A stretch of DNA of 64,000 nucleotides from Pseudomonas graminis (GCF_900111735.1 NZ_FOHW01000002.1:1-64000), one strand, 5' to 3'; positions 47,553 to 57,330 are shown, numbered from the stretch's first letter. Notes: generated by a model not told the origin, from the letters alone. Translations and numbers: made by a program.

Positions 47553-49058
47553 TCAGGCGAAAGTCGCCGCTTCGCTGTTCTGCACCAGATCCAGACTGGC
47601 GTCGCTCTGAGCACTGACGCGCTGGTAAAGCTGCGCGTCGGTTTCCAGTGCCTTTTCGCGAGCCGGGAAGATCTCGTTCAACTTGGCGGCCCATTCGGTG
47701 CGGGCCTTGTCCGGGAAGCAACGCTCGATCAGATCCAGCATGATCGAAACGGTCACCGAGGCGCCCGGCGAGGCGCCCAGCAACGCGGCAAGGGAACCAT
47801 CCTTCGCCGACACCAGTTCGGTACCGAACTGCAAGACGCCGCCTTTTTTCGGGTCTTTCTTGATGATCTGTACGCGCTGACCGGCGACTTCCAGACGCCA
47901 GTCTTCGGCTTTGGCTTCCGGATAGAAACGGCGCAGTGCATCAAGCCGCTGCTCCATCGACTGCCGCACTTCGCTGATCAGGTACTTGGTCAGGTCCATG
48001 TTGTCGCGCGCGACCGCCAGCATCGGCGCGATGTTGGCCGCGCGGATCGACAGCGGCAGGTCCATGAGCGAACCGTGCTTGAGGAACTTGGTGGTGAAGC
48101 CGGCGTAAGGGCCGAACAGCAAAGACTTCTTGCCGTCCACAACGCGGGTATCCAGGTGCGGCACCGACATCGGCGGCGAACCCACCGCCGCTTGGCTGTA
48201 CACCTTGGCCTGATGGCGTTTGACCACTTCAGGGTTGTCGCAACGCAGCCACTGGCCGCTCACCGGGAAACCGCCGAAACCCTTGCCTTCCTCGATGCCG
48301 GACATCTGCAGCAATGGCAGTGCTGCACCGCCCGCGCCGAGGAACACGAATTTGGCGTCGATGTCGCGGGTGCTGCCGCTGTTCACGTCCTTGATGGTGA
48401 CGGTCCAGCCGTCGCCCTTGCGGCTCAGATCGGTGACGCGTTTGCAGTACTTGACCTGCGCATCGGGTGCGCTGGCCAGATGCTTGAGCAACATGTTGGT
48501 CAGGTTGCCGAAGTTGACGTCGGTGCCGTGCATGACCCGGGTCGCTGCGATGGGCTCATCGGCAGGACGGCCGGGCATCATCAGCGGCATCCACTCGGCC
48601 AGTCTGGCTTTGTCTTCGGTGTATTCCATGGAGGAGAAGGCGTGGTGGGGACGCAGCGCTTCGTAACGCTTTTTCAGGTACGCCATGCCTTTTTCGCCCT
48701 GCACGAAGCTCAGGTGCGGAACCGGCGTGATGAACGAGCGCGAAGAGCCGAATGTGCCTTTGCGGGCCAGGTAGGCCCAGAACTGTTTCGAGACCTCGAA
48801 CTGGGTGTTGATATGAATCGCTTTTTTGGTATCGATCGAGCCATCCGCCGCTTCCGGCGTGTAGTTCAGCTCGCACAGCCCGGCGTGGCCGGTGCCCGCG
48901 TTGTTCCAGGGGTTGGAACTCTCGGCAGCACCGGAATCCATCAGCTCGACGACTTCAACCTTGAGGTTCGGGTCCAGCTCTTTGAGCAGCACTGCGAGGG
49001 TGGCACTCATGATGCCTGCCCCGACCAGCACTACGTCGACTGCTTCGTTATACGCCAT
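47553..49058 (-). CDS. mqo: malate:quinone oxidoreductase
   Basis: A 501-residue FAD-dependent, membrane-associated enzyme that oxidises malate to oxaloacetate and feeds electrons to quinone; it replaces or supplements malate dehydrogenase in pseudomonads. The FAD loop [20 protein letters not shown] (about 8-27) and [20 protein letters not shown] are family signatures. ATG 49058 was chosen for its GGAG site and conserved [15 protein letters not shown] start; a longer frame upstream has no support. The position matches the mqoB locus of P. aeruginosa. Confidence 0.96.
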   Translation of the reverse strand: MAYNEAVDVVLVGAGIMSATLAVLLKELDPNLKVEVVELMDSGAAESSNPWNNAGTGHAGLCELNYTPEAADGSIDTKKAIHINTQFEVSKQFWAYLARKGTFGSSRSFITPVPHLSFVQGEKGMAYLKKRYEALRPHHAFSSMEYTEDKARLAEWMPLMMPGRPADEPIAATRVMHGTDVNFGNLTNMLLKHLASAPDAQVKYCKRVTDLSRKGDGWTVTIKDVNSGSTRDIDAKFVFLGAGGAALPLLQMSGIEEGKGFGGFPVSGQWLRCDNPEVVKRHQAKVYSQAAVGSPPMSVPHLDTRVVDGKKSLLFGPYAGFTTKFLKHGSLMDLPLSIRAANIAPMLAVARDNMDLTKYLISEVRQSMEQRLDALRRFYPEAKAEDWRLEVAGQRVQIIKKDPKKGGVLQFGTELVSAKDGSLAALLGASPGASVTVSIMLDLIERCFPDKARTEWAAKLNEIFPAREKALETDAQLYQRVSAQSDASLDLVQNSEAATFA

Positions 49059-49792
49059 TAACGCGTCTCCAAAATCTGCAGCACCAAATTGACGGCATGT
49101 GTTCCCGTGGTCAGTCGCCAGGTTCGGGCGGCGCGGTGTTCGCGCAGTGCCTCGTTCAACCTGGCCGGGATCGCCATGTCCGATTCTTCGCAATTTTTTG
49201 CATCTTCAGCGGACGCCACTGAACGAGCCTGGTTGATGCTTTTATAAAGCAAGCATGAACGCATTTTTCGGCCCGTGCAGCCATTCGACTATCGTCAAGG
49301 CGTCCGGTTGTGCAACCAAATCCGTAGTGGACAGGCTTCAGGCTCTTTTGACGGAGACTGCGTTGCGGTCGGTCCTTTGCAAGGGGGCTGGGTCAGACGC
49401 TAACGGTGCATTTACAAACGCGAAACTATTCATTTGCTTGCCACACTCTTGTGAAGTTGTGAAAACCCGTTTTTTTCACGCTCTTTTGGAGACGCGAACC
49501 TCAAAAAGGGCTGCGCGATGGCAGCTCTGGCAGATCAGGTTCATACGCGATGTGAGGCAAGGACTGGTGCAGGACGTTCGGATTAATCGACGATCCGGCG
49601 TCTGCGCCGCGGCCACATCGGGCTGCACATGTCTGTGTGGAAGGCTCTCTGTGGGCGGGACGGAGGAGTCGATAGTGTCTATCGACGATGCTGCGAGGCC
49701 CGATCAGGAGACGTCCTTATAATCGGGGGAAGATTATAGCGATGAAACGGGCAGAAATGATCCAGGAAAAATGACTTTTATTCGCCTTTCGG
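49059..49792. other. gene-poor region between mqo and the small gene
   Basis: About 730 bases with no supported gene. A 155-codon open frame on the plus strand (49255-49722) has random, Cys-rich composition and no ribosome binding site. An AT-rich stretch near 49225 (TGCTTTTATAAAGCA) may be part of the mqo promoter. TATAATC / GATTATA at 49718-49738 is a short perfect inverted repeat of unknown role. A small RNA cannot be excluded. Confidence 0.5.
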
Positions 49793-50026
49793 TCAGATGC
49801 TGAGCATATGCCGGGCGGTAATCGAACGTGACCGGGAAGTCACGCGCGCACTGGCAGGGAGCGGGCGCTGAAGCCAGCACAGGTTTGCTTCGTGGACTTC
49901 GACCCAGCCCTGGCCGCAAGGGGTTTCTGCGCAGTGCTTGAACGCCAGGCAGGTGCCGTGGGTGTCCAGACGAGCATAGTGACGATGACGGCGACGCAGC
50001 GAGAACAACGACCAAAGAAAGTCCAT
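49793..50026 (-). CDS. small conserved hypothetical protein
   Basis: A 77-residue basic protein starting MDFLWSLFSLRRRHRHYARL, with GWVEVHEANLCWLQRPLPAS in the middle. I recall close relatives in many Pseudomonas genomes, without function. ATG 50026 has an excellent AAGGAG seven bases ahead, which decides this start over a longer frame. Three cysteines and many His/Arg are seen; no membrane helix. It is divergent from the lipoprotein gene at 50249. Confidence 0.78.
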   Translation of the reverse strand: MDFLWSLFSLRRRHRHYARLDTHGTCLAFKHCAETPCGQGWVEVHEANLCWLQRPLPASARVTSRSRSITARHMLSI

Positions 50027-50248
50027 GGCAGGACTCCTTGCTGGAGAGTTGAAAAAAGTATGGCCGGCAGGCATGACACCGCTGTGACGTTGCGATTGCG
50101 CAATTGTGTTTATTTCGACCCGGTAGAGCATTCCCGTCTGGCCGGAACCGGCGCGATGGCACTTTGTCGTATGTTTACCCTAGTGAGCGGCCTTGGGAGG
50201 TCGCTATACTGCGGCACATTTTGTGCCTTGGCCCATGGAGAAATGAGC

Positions 50249-50830
50249 ATGTTGCGTCGCGTTCTGTTCGGTTTGCTTGCCGCTGGCAGTCTGACCCTGG
50301 CGGGCTGTGCCCACAGCCCGCAATCCCTCACCCCGGAACCCAAGCTGAACGCTCAACTGGCACCGGTTGGTCACGGCCAGCAAGTGGTCGTGCGCGTGGT
50401 TGACGGCCGTCAGTCGCAGCAACTGGGCACCCGTGGTGGCCTGTACCCGGAAACCAGTTCGATCACCGTCAACGGTCAGCAGTTGCTGCCAAAGTTGCAG
50501 GCTCAGGCTGAAGCTGGCGTGCGGTTGCTGGGTTTCACGCCCGTGCCGAGCGGCAGTGGTCCGCAGTTGACCGTCACCCTGGCCGACCTGAAGTATCAGT
50601 CGCCGAAAGAAGGCCTGTACGTCACTGAAGCCAACATCAGCTCCACGTTCCGCGCTGACGTTCAGAATGGCGGTCGTAACTACAGCGGCCGTTATGCGGC
50701 CTCGATGGATCAACGCTTCGGCATGGCGCCAAACGAAGAGACCAACACCAAGCTGATCAGCGACGTACTCAGCGACGCCCTGACTCGCCTGTTCCAGGAT
50801 CAGACGATCGGCCGCACCCTCGGCCAATAA
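50249..50830 (+). CDS. YajG family lipoprotein
   Basis: A 193-residue lipoprotein with lipobox LTLAGC at about residues 12-17. The mature part has the YajG pattern: VVVRVVDGRQSQQLGTRGG near the start of the domain and LSDALTRLFQDQTIG at the end. Function unknown; an outer-membrane location is expected because Ala follows the Cys. ATG 50249 was preferred to 50243 because GGAG is eight bases ahead. A strong terminator follows. Confidence 0.88.
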   Translation: MLRRVLFGLLAAGSLTLAGCAHSPQSLTPEPKLNAQLAPVGHGQQVVVRVVDGRQSQQLGTRGGLYPETSSITVNGQQLLPKLQAQAEAGVRLLGFTPVPSGSGPQLTVTLADLKYQSPKEGLYVTEANISSTFRADVQNGGRNYSGRYAASMDQRFGMAPNEETNTKLISDVLSDALTRLFQDQTIGRTLGQ

Positions 50831-50854
50831 GCTCAACGCCTGATTCTGATAAAC

Positions 50855-50891
50855 AAAAGCCCCGGTTTCGCGAGAAACCGGGGCTCTTTTT
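50855..50891 (+). terminator. terminator after the YajG-like gene
   Basis: AAAAGCCCCGGTTTC, GCGA loop, GAAACCGGGGCT, then CTTTTT. A long perfect stem with a T-run, 25 bases past the stop. It may also serve the convergent gene at 50931. Confidence 0.93.
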
Positions 50892-50930
50892 ATTCGGCGG
50901 GGGGCAGTCGGGACTTCAGGCTCAGGGGGC

Positions 50931-51134
50931 TCAAGCCGCCTGATAGAAATCCAGAAAACTGAAACCGGTCTGCTGATCCACTTCCGGCAGATCGTTGTGG
51001 GCATGTCCGCCAAGCGCGCAATACACCAGCCAGTGCCTGTCCTGGACGTTGAACGCCAGTGCGTCGATCAATGCTTCCTGTTCGTCGCTGGGGTTGATGA
51101 GGTAAAGGCGGTCCTGGTTGTGGGCGTGCAGCAT
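50931..51134 (-). CDS. small hypothetical protein
   Basis: A 67-residue soluble protein (MLHAHNQDRLYLINPSDEQE at the start, FSFLDFYQAA at the end). GGAGAG lies seven bases before the ATG. No motif or family recognised. It appears monocistronic and shares the convergent terminator at 50855. Confidence 0.72.
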   Translation of the reverse strand: MLHAHNQDRLYLINPSDEQEALIDALAFNVQDRHWLVYCALGGHAHNDLPEVDQQTGFSFLDFYQAA

Positions 51135-51273
51135 GACGCTCTCCGTGGCAGTGGGTCGGTTTAAGGTCCCACACAGTGCCCGGTTCAGGTGACGTTAAGG
51201 TGACAGCGACTAGTGTGAGCGGCAGGTCCAAACAGAGTCTGCGGCGCCTTCAATGCGGCGCCATCGAGGCACC

Positions 51274-51543
51274 ATGTCGCTTATCCATCACGCCCCCGGT
51301 CTCGCCATCAACCTCTGCGCATTGCTTGCCGCCGGCCCCGGCATCTGGCTGCTGCAGACCACGCGCACCCGCGAACAGCGGGAGATGGCCCACCTGCACC
51401 ACCTCACCGAACAAGCCCCGATCGACGAGCCCATGCACCTGATGGATGTACCCACCCTCCGCATGATCCGTCTTAGCTACCGGTTCGGCACCGCCTGCCT
51501 GGCGTTCGCGCTGTTGCTGTCGTGGGTGAGCACGAAGCTGTGA
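51274..51543 (+). CDS. small membrane protein
   Basis: An 89-residue protein with two hydrophobic helices (about 7-26, LAINLCALLAAGPGIWLL, and about 70-85, ACLAFALLLSWVS) separated by a polar, His-rich segment (MAHLHHLTEQAPIDEPMHLM). GAGG precedes ATG 51274, favouring it over an ATG 21 bases upstream. Function unknown. It converges on the autotransporter gene, five bases away, with no terminator between them. Confidence 0.7.
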   Translation: MSLIHHAPGLAINLCALLAAGPGIWLLQTTRTREQREMAHLHHLTEQAPIDEPMHLMDVPTLRMIRLSYRFGTACLAFALLLSWVSTKL

Positions 51544-51547
51544 TCGC

Positions 51548-54500
51548 TTAGAAAGCCAGCGTCACCCGCGCATTCAACGTCTGATCCGACGCATCGCTGC
51601 TCACCTGTCCGTTGTAACTCAGCCCGACACTCAGTGTGTCGCTCAAGCCCAGATCGACACCCGCGCCCAACACTGCAGCGTTGCGAGCGATCGGCGCGCC
51701 GGAGAGTTCGAAGGTGTCGCCGCCGCTGAAGGCCGCGCGGCTCTCTGGCGTCACGTCGCCGTAGGCCCGACGCCAGCCCAGTGTCGCGTTGGGTTTGATC
51801 GCGACGCTGCCAGCGTTCAAGCGAGTGGCAGCACGCAGGCCGAGGGTGCTGAAGGTGATGTTATTGTCCTGAGACTTGTTCTCCAGCCTGATCGCGTTGC
51901 TGTTCTCATCGAAGGAGTCCGTGTCCAGTCGCACATGGGCGAGATTGGCGAAGGGTTCAAGCTGCGCGTTGCCCAGCTCGATGGCGTAACCCAGTTCGCC
52001 AAATACCTGATTGGTCGCCGCGTTGTAATCTTCCTTGAAACGCTCGGAAGCACCCGGCAAGTCCAGCGTGCGCTTGGCCGTCAGCTCGTGCCAGGTGCGG
52101 ACCGCGCCGAGGCGCAGGCCCAGTTGGCCCCACTTGGCGCCCGCATAGACGCCCAGATGGTAGTTGTCGCTGTCAGTGGAGCCGGAGGCATGGCGCAGGT
52201 CGAAGCTGCTGTTGCTGAAACCGGCCAGCGCACCCACGCGCCAGGTCTCGTCGAGCGGCACGTCAGCGCCGAACAGCACGCCGCTGGTGTGCGTGTCGAG
52301 GCCCGACACATCACCCTTGCTGTCGGTTTTGCCGGTCGCGCCGATGGCTTGAGTCCACACCACGCCACGGGAATCATCTCCTGCGAGGGTCTGTGTCGTG
52401 CTGCCCAGTGCCGGTGCCGACTGCGCTTGCTGCAAGCGATCGTTCACCGCGTTGCGCACCAATCGGCTGTCTTCGATCAGCGCGGACTGGGTCGACGCAT
52501 GCAGCTCGTTGGACAGCGCCTTGAACGTGGCCTGCGCGGTCGACGCGTCGTCCTGCACCACCTGACGCCAGAGCGCGTTGCCTGCCCCGGCGCTGTCCAG
52601 CCCTTGAGCAACGGCTCTGGCATTGCGGGTCGTCGCCAGGCTGGCGAAGGTTTGTGCGTTACGATCCAGCGTCAGCCCGACATCGGTCGCCGTGTAGTTC
52701 AGCGTCGGGGTGAGGAAGGCGTAGTTGGTTTGCACGCTGGCAAACGCACCAGTGACGCCACCGGCTGCCGAGAGAATCGAGTAACGGCTTGCGGCCAGCC
52801 AGTTGCCGCCTTCAACCAGCGAAAGCGTACTGTTGTTGAGCGTCGCGCGGCCGCTGGCGACGATACGATCGGCATTGCCGTTGGCGTCCGATTCGACCTG
52901 GTAGACCGAGCCCTGAGCAAGGTTGACGTCGCCGTTGACGTTCAGTTGCCCGACCGAGTTACCCGGTGCAACTACGCCGCCCTGGGCGACATTGATGCCG
53001 CCAACGGTGCCGTTGCCACCCAGCGTTGCGCCTTGCTGCACGCTGACGATGGAGTTGCCCAGGTTGCCATTGACCGCCAGCCGACCCGCTTGCACCGTCG
53101 TGGCGCCGGACAGGCTGTTGTTGCCCGTGAGGTTCAGCGAGCCAATGCCACGTTTGATTAACGCACCGTTGCCCGTGAGGGTGTTGGCGAGGGTGTCGTT
53201 GGTTGACTGATCGACGACCAGCGTCGCGTTGTCGGTGATCGTTCCGCTACCGAACGCCTTGGCATGGCCGGTCAGCACGCCACCGTTGATCACCGTGCCG
53301 CCCGAGTAACTGTTGTTGCCGGTCAGTATCAGATTACCGCTGCCGTTCTTGATCAGCGCGCCGCTGCCGCTGATGTCGTTGCGCCAGGCATCAACGGCGT
53401 TATAGCCGCCGAGGCTGGCGTTCATGTTGACCGTCACGTTGGAATTGAACGCCGCATAACCGTCGCCGGCTGCGTACAGGTTCAGACGGCCGTAGCCACC
53501 TGACTGATCAATCACCGCATAGCCGGACGAAATCTCGGTGGTCGCCAGTATCTCGCGGCGCTGACTGGCGTCCAGGTACGGGAAGCGGGTTTCCAGCAAC
53601 ACTTCGGCGTTGGTCGGCACCACGGCGGCCAGGTTGGTAGGGCCCACCGGATCGAAGCCATAGGTCATGCGCGAGGTGAACAGCGCCTTGTCTTGAGCGT
53701 GTTGAGACGTGCGATCGGTCGCCGGGTCTATGGCGGCCATGCAATTGTTGACGTCACCGCCGCACTGCGCCGTGAAATAGCTCAGTGCCTGTGCGCGAGC
53801 ATCGGCGCGCAGTTGGGCGTTGGCCGGGTTGGAGAGGTTGTCGATGGCGAAATAGGTTGCGGTGATGCGCCCACCCATCACGTCGAACGGCGAATGCATG
53901 CCGGCTTCGATGCGGTTGTCGCCAATTTCCGAGGCGCGCAGCATCAACTCGCTGAAACGCTCGGGAATGGCGTACGCCAGTGCGTATGAAGACAGGTAGG
54001 CAGCGTTGGTATGACCGCTGGGGAAACCTGAGTCGCTGGCCGGCGTGGTGCTTTCTGCCGGGCGAAGGGAGGGCGCAACCACAAAAGCCAGACTTTGGCC
54101 GTCCAGACTCTGCCGCCATGGTCGCGGATACAAATAGTGGGATTTGGCCGGCGTGGTCGAGGCGTCGTTGCGTACAGCGCCGACCAGATCGACGACTTTG
54201 CCCAGCGCCGAAGACGAACTGCCTGCGCCATTGCCTTTGTCGTCGTACTTCACGGTTTTGTTGCTGTCGTCGAACTGAGTGATGGTCGTGAAGGCGCCGG
54301 CACCTGCCTTGTACGCAGCGCTCAACGAGCCCAGGCCGCTGATGGCGCTGTAGCTCTGGTCTCGGCGGTCATCGAAGTAGGCGGCTGTTTCCTGGGCGAG
54401 TGTCCGAGTGTTGGCACGGTCGACCACGATTTGCAGGTTGCGCCTCAGCAGACTCTGACCCAGGGCGGTCGGCGTGCCCGTGTCCCACGTAGCGCCGGTC

Positions 54501-54646
54501 GTCCACAGGGTGTTGAATCCGGACAGCAGGTCGACACCGTTGATGGTGTTGTCACCCGAACGGCTCGCTGCCTGAACCGACACGGCGAGCACTGAAAGTA
54601 CCAGGGAAGACACCATGACATGGGCAACCGGTTTGCTGGATCGCAT
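51548..54646 (-). CDS. autotransporter with a PAP2-type acid phosphatase passenger
   Basis: A 1032-residue type V secretion protein. After the signal peptide comes a class A/PAP2 phosphatase domain with all three motif parts: Lys168-x6-Arg175-Pro176, PSGH at 209-212, and Arg245-x5-His251-x3-Asp255. Two autotransporter-associated beta repeats follow (about 429-460 and 494-525, pattern GALIKNGSGNLILTGNNSYS). A C-terminal beta-barrel runs from about 755 to 1032 and ends in Phe. The cell should display or secrete a phosphomonoesterase. ATG 54646 was chosen for its AAGG spacing; a GTG 15 bases upstream is possible. Confidence 0.93.
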   Translation of the reverse strand: MRSSKPVAHVMVSSLVLSVLAVSVQAASRSGDNTINGVDLLSGFNTLWTTGATWDTGTPTALGQSLLRRNLQIVVDRANTRTLAQETAAYFDDRRDQSYSAISGLGSLSAAYKAGAGAFTTITQFDDSNKTVKYDDKGNGAGSSSSALGKVVDLVGAVRNDASTTPAKSHYLYPRPWRQSLDGQSLAFVVAPSLRPAESTTPASDSGFPSGHTNAAYLSSYALAYAIPERFSELMLRASEIGDNRIEAGMHSPFDVMGGRITATYFAIDNLSNPANAQLRADARAQALSYFTAQCGGDVNNCMAAIDPATDRTSQHAQDKALFTSRMTYGFDPVGPTNLAAVVPTNAEVLLETRFPYLDASQRREILATTEISSGYAVIDQSGGYGRLNLYAAGDGYAAFNSNVTVNMNASLGGYNAVDAWRNDISGSGALIKNGSGNLILTGNNSYSGGTVINGGVLTGHAKAFGSGTITDNATLVVDQSTNDTLANTLTGNGALIKRGIGSLNLTGNNSLSGATTVQAGRLAVNGNLGNSIVSVQQGATLGGNGTVGGINVAQGGVVAPGNSVGQLNVNGDVNLAQGSVYQVESDANGNADRIVASGRATLNNSTLSLVEGGNWLAASRYSILSAAGGVTGAFASVQTNYAFLTPTLNYTATDVGLTLDRNAQTFASLATTRNARAVAQGLDSAGAGNALWRQVVQDDASTAQATFKALSNELHASTQSALIEDSRLVRNAVNDRLQQAQSAPALGSTTQTLAGDDSRGVVWTQAIGATGKTDSKGDVSGLDTHTSGVLFGADVPLDETWRVGALAGFSNSSFDLRHASGSTDSDNYHLGVYAGAKWGQLGLRLGAVRTWHELTAKRTLDLPGASERFKEDYNAATNQVFGELGYAIELGNAQLEPFANLAHVRLDTDSFDENSNAIRLENKSQDNNITFSTLGLRAATRLNAGSVAIKPNATLGWRRAYGDVTPESRAAFSGGDTFELSGAPIARNAAVLGAGVDLGLSDTLSVGLSYNGQVSSDASDQTLNARVTLAF

Positions 54647-54768
54647 AGCGTACGCCTTCACTCGTTTGGATAGGCGACGACCTTAGCGAGCAAGTCTTAC
54701 GCTTGAGTGTGTCAGCGGTGACACATTTGTGAAGGCTGATATCGCCAAGGCAACGGAGGCGCACAACG

Positions 54769-54798
54769 AAAAACGGCGCCTTGAGGGCGCCGTTTATT
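54769..54798 (-). terminator. terminator after the acyltransferase
   Basis: AAACGGCGCC / GGCGCCGTTT, a 10-bp stem with a five-base loop, followed by TTTCG on the minus strand. It lies between the acyltransferase and autotransporter genes. Confidence 0.85.
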
Positions 54799-54816
54799 CG
54801 GGGGAGGGAAGGGGGC

Positions 54817-55983
54817 TTAAAGCGGCAACCCGGCCTTCACTCTGTACTGGTTGCGGACCGGCATCGCATATTGCTGAATCAGAAACGGACGATGCTCGGC
54901 AGGGCAGCCATTGAGGCGGCGCTGCCATTCGTCTTCGGCGCGGTCCAGCTCGTCCGCCGGAAACACGTCAGCGGCCTTCGGCACCTTCAGCGCCGGCTCG
55001 GCGTCGGCCCACTGCGCGTACGCCAGGTAGTGGACCGGGAACAGTCGATAGCCGCCGAGGATCTGCCGGTCCATCTCGATGGCCAGTAGCTTGGTGTCCT
55101 CGAACAGTTCGGTGATCGGCGGGGCAAAGTTCACGTGCACGCGGCCTTTGTAGCCGGTGATCCCCAGTGCGATGCTGACGTCGTCCTCGCCTGGCACTTT
55201 GGTGTAACTGCCGGTAGTGGCGCGGATATACAGCTCTCGCGCCTTGGCGTGATCGCACGGGTCGTATTCATAGCTGATCGACACCGGCGTCAGGTTCAAT
55301 GACTGAATGACCTCGCGAAACGGCTCGTCCTTGCGGCTCATGTGGAACATCTTGAGGATGGCCGATTCGGTGCGGTCATCGCCGTCTTTGGCGCGGCCTT
55401 CCGCCTGGGCGATCCAGATCGACTGGCAATCATTGCGAATGGAGTGATTGATGTACGCCGACAGCAACTGGTAGGCCGCCATCTTCTCGCGACGGCCGAT
55501 GATCGAGCGGTGCACGATGAAGCTTTTGTTCAGGCGCATCAGGTCGCTGACGAAAGGCTTCTGCAGGAGGTTGTCGCCAATGGCAATGCGCGGCGTTGGC
55601 AGGCCCGCGTGGTAAACCGCATAGTTGACGAAAGCCGGGTCCATCACGATGTCGCGGTGGTTGGCCAGAAACAGGTACGCCACCCCAGACTTGAACTGCT
55701 CAACGCCGGTGTAGGTCACACCGTCAGTGGCGCGTTCGATGGTGTGATCGACGTAATGCTCGACCTTGTCCTGCAGGGCCGCGACGGTGTCGATGCCGGC
55801 GAACTGGCGACGCAGCTTGCGCGCGATGGCCGGTTGCAGAATCCAGCCGAGGGAGCCGGCCAGGCGCGGAAATCGGAAATGCGTGAGGATCGCGAGGAGT
55901 GCTTTGTCGCCCAGCAGCCGATCAAGCACGGCTTTTACTTCGCTGTCGTCGTACGGTCGGATGGCATCGAATTCGCCCATCAT
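54817..55983 (-). CDS. glycerol-phosphate acyltransferase family protein
   Basis: A 388-residue PlsC/PlsB-like acyltransferase. The catalytic HX4D motif is NHRDIVMDP (about residues 108-116), with a later AEGRAKDGDD segment matching the substrate-binding block. It has no strong membrane helix, unlike PlsC. It probably acylates a glycerolipid or lysophospholipid at the inner membrane; acceptor unknown. The start ATGATG at 55983/55980 follows AAGAGAG. Confidence 0.85.
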   Translation of the reverse strand: MMGEFDAIRPYDDSEVKAVLDRLLGDKALLAILTHFRFPRLAGSLGWILQPAIARKLRRQFAGIDTVAALQDKVEHYVDHTIERATDGVTYTGVEQFKSGVAYLFLANHRDIVMDPAFVNYAVYHAGLPTPRIAIGDNLLQKPFVSDLMRLNKSFIVHRSIIGRREKMAAYQLLSAYINHSIRNDCQSIWIAQAEGRAKDGDDRTESAILKMFHMSRKDEPFREVIQSLNLTPVSISYEYDPCDHAKARELYIRATTGSYTKVPGEDDVSIALGITGYKGRVHVNFAPPITELFEDTKLLAIEMDRQILGGYRLFPVHYLAYAQWADAEPALKVPKAADVFPADELDRAEDEWQRRLNGCPAEHRPFLIQQYAMPVRNQYRVKAGLPL

Positions 55984-56194
55984 GCTCTCTTGTCGGAAAC
56001 GGCTAAGGTAAAGAAGGTCGAGTCCGGTGCAGCAGCGAGTCACGACACCGCAGGCGTGATGCCTGGGCGGCGGCCGCGCAACAAGGCGGCTTCGCTAAAA
56101 GTGTCGACTCAGGCTGATGCCCGGATGCTGAGGAATAAAGCTCGACCCGCAAACAAGTGGGCGATTATACGCAAAACTGGGCCCGGAGACTGGT

Positions 56195-56377
56195 ATGCAG
56201 GAAATACAGGATTATGACTGCCCTTATTGCGGCGAACGGGTGGAGGCGGTGCTGGATTTGTCCGGCGGCGATCAGACCTACATTGAGGATTGCCCCGTCT
56301 GCTGCCGGCCGATCAACTTCAGTCTGCAGACCGATGGGGAAACGTGGACGCTGGACGTCCGCAGCGAGAACGAGTGA
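56195..56377 (+). CDS. CPXCG motif zinc-ribbon protein
   Basis: A 60-residue protein with two cysteine pairs, CPYCG and CPVCC, forming a probable zinc ribbon, in an acidic sequence. This is the CPXCG-motif Cys-rich family, of unknown function. Its stop overlaps the start of the DUF2007 gene by one base (TGATG), so they are translated together, a pairing common in gammaproteobacteria. Confidence 0.9.
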   Translation: MQEIQDYDCPYCGERVEAVLDLSGGDQTYIEDCPVCCRPINFSLQTDGETWTLDVRSENE

Positions 56378-56637
56378 TGCGCAAGATTTATGAGCCTGAA
56401 CACCTGATGGAAGGCGAGCTGTTGCAGGCCATGCTTGCCAGTGAAGGCATCGAGTCCCACATCACCGGTCGGCACCTGCTGGGTGCCGTTGGGGATCTGC
56501 CGGCGTTCGGGTTGCTGGGCCTGACGGTCGATGACGACCAGACCGAGCGGGCGCGGCAGTTGATCACCGAGTACAATGCCGCCTTTCCGCTGCCCGGCGA
56601 CGAGCCGGACAGCTACCCCGATGTGTTGCTGTGCTGA
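56377..56637 (+). CDS. DUF2007 domain protein
   Basis: An 86-residue protein of the DUF2007 (putative signal transducing) family, with the pattern MRKIYEPEHLMEGELLQAML, then HITGRHLLGAVGDLPA and a later ARQLITEY. Related folds resemble GlnB-like ferredoxin domains. Function unknown. It is coupled to the CPXCG gene. Confidence 0.88.
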   Translation: MRKIYEPEHLMEGELLQAMLASEGIESHITGRHLLGAVGDLPAFGLLGLTVDDDQTERARQLITEYNAAFPLPGDEPDSYPDVLLC

Positions 56638-56688
56638 ATCCGGTTCGCGCGCGCCTCATTCGCTTTTCAAAAGAGTTGTGCTGAACCC

Positions 56689-57330
56689 ATGTGTGGACGT
56701 TATGCGCTGTTTCGTTGGTCGCCTGCCTTTGCGGCCTTGCCCGGATTTCCGAGCGATCAGCAAGCGCAGTGGAATATTTCTCCTGCTGCGACTGTCCTGA
56801 TGGTCCGGGCGGGGGGCGAGGTCGAGGAGGGTGCGGAGCGCGGACGCGAAGTGGCGCGGGCACGTTGGGGGCTGACGCCGCCCTGGCTGACCGACATGTC
56901 CCGCACGCCGGCCCATGCCCGCGCTGAAACCGTGGCCGAGCAGCCGATGTTCAAGCAGGCTTTTCGGGAGCGACGCTGTCTGCTGCCGGCCAACGGTTTT
57001 TATGAATGGCGTGGCAGCGTTCGCAAGCGGCCGTTCTGGCTGACGCCGGCCGAAGGGTCGACGCTGTATTTCGCGGCGATCTGGGAAGCCTATCCCGTAG
57101 AAGGCCACACCTACCTGAGCGTTGCGGTGGTCACGCAGTCGGCCATGACCCAGCGTCGACCGTTGATTCTCGACGATGAAGGGCAACGCGCCTGGCTTGA
57201 TCCGGACTGCCCGCTGATCACGTTGCAATCATTGCTCGCCGCCCCGCAGACGCAACTGCGCGAACGGCCGCTGGCCAATCTGGTGAATGATCCGAAGCTC
57301 AACGCGCCGGAATGCCTGACGCCGCTGTAG
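56689..57330 (+). CDS. SRAP/HMCES family protein (YedK-like)
   Basis: A 213-residue protein of the SOS-response-associated peptidase family, which cross-links its Cys2 to abasic sites in single-stranded DNA and shields them. Cys2 (MCGRYALF), Asn29 (WNISPAA), the RAET segment at 78-81 and Glu106 (GFYEW) are present. The HxRMP motif that holds the catalytic His in YedK reads TQRRP here (154-158), so the His is missing. The length (213) is close to YedK. No SOS box is seen. It follows DUF2007 after 51 bases. Confidence 0.9.
   Translation: MCGRYALFRWSPAFAALPGFPSDQQAQWNISPAATVLMVRAGGEVEEGAERGREVARARWGLTPPWLTDMSRTPAHARAETVAEQPMFKQAFRERRCLLPANGFYEWRGSVRKRPFWLTPAEGSTLYFAAIWEAYPVEGHTYLSVAVVTQSAMTQRRPLILDDEGQRAWLDPDCPLITLQSLLAAPQTQLRERPLANLVNDPKLNAPECLTPL

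Noticed and set aside
47484..49061. 525-codon plus-strand frame
   Set aside because: It is antisense to mqo and runs through the terminator at 47495.
49255..49722. 155-codon frame in the mqo gap
   Set aside because: Cys-rich random composition, no ribosome binding site, no recognisable family.
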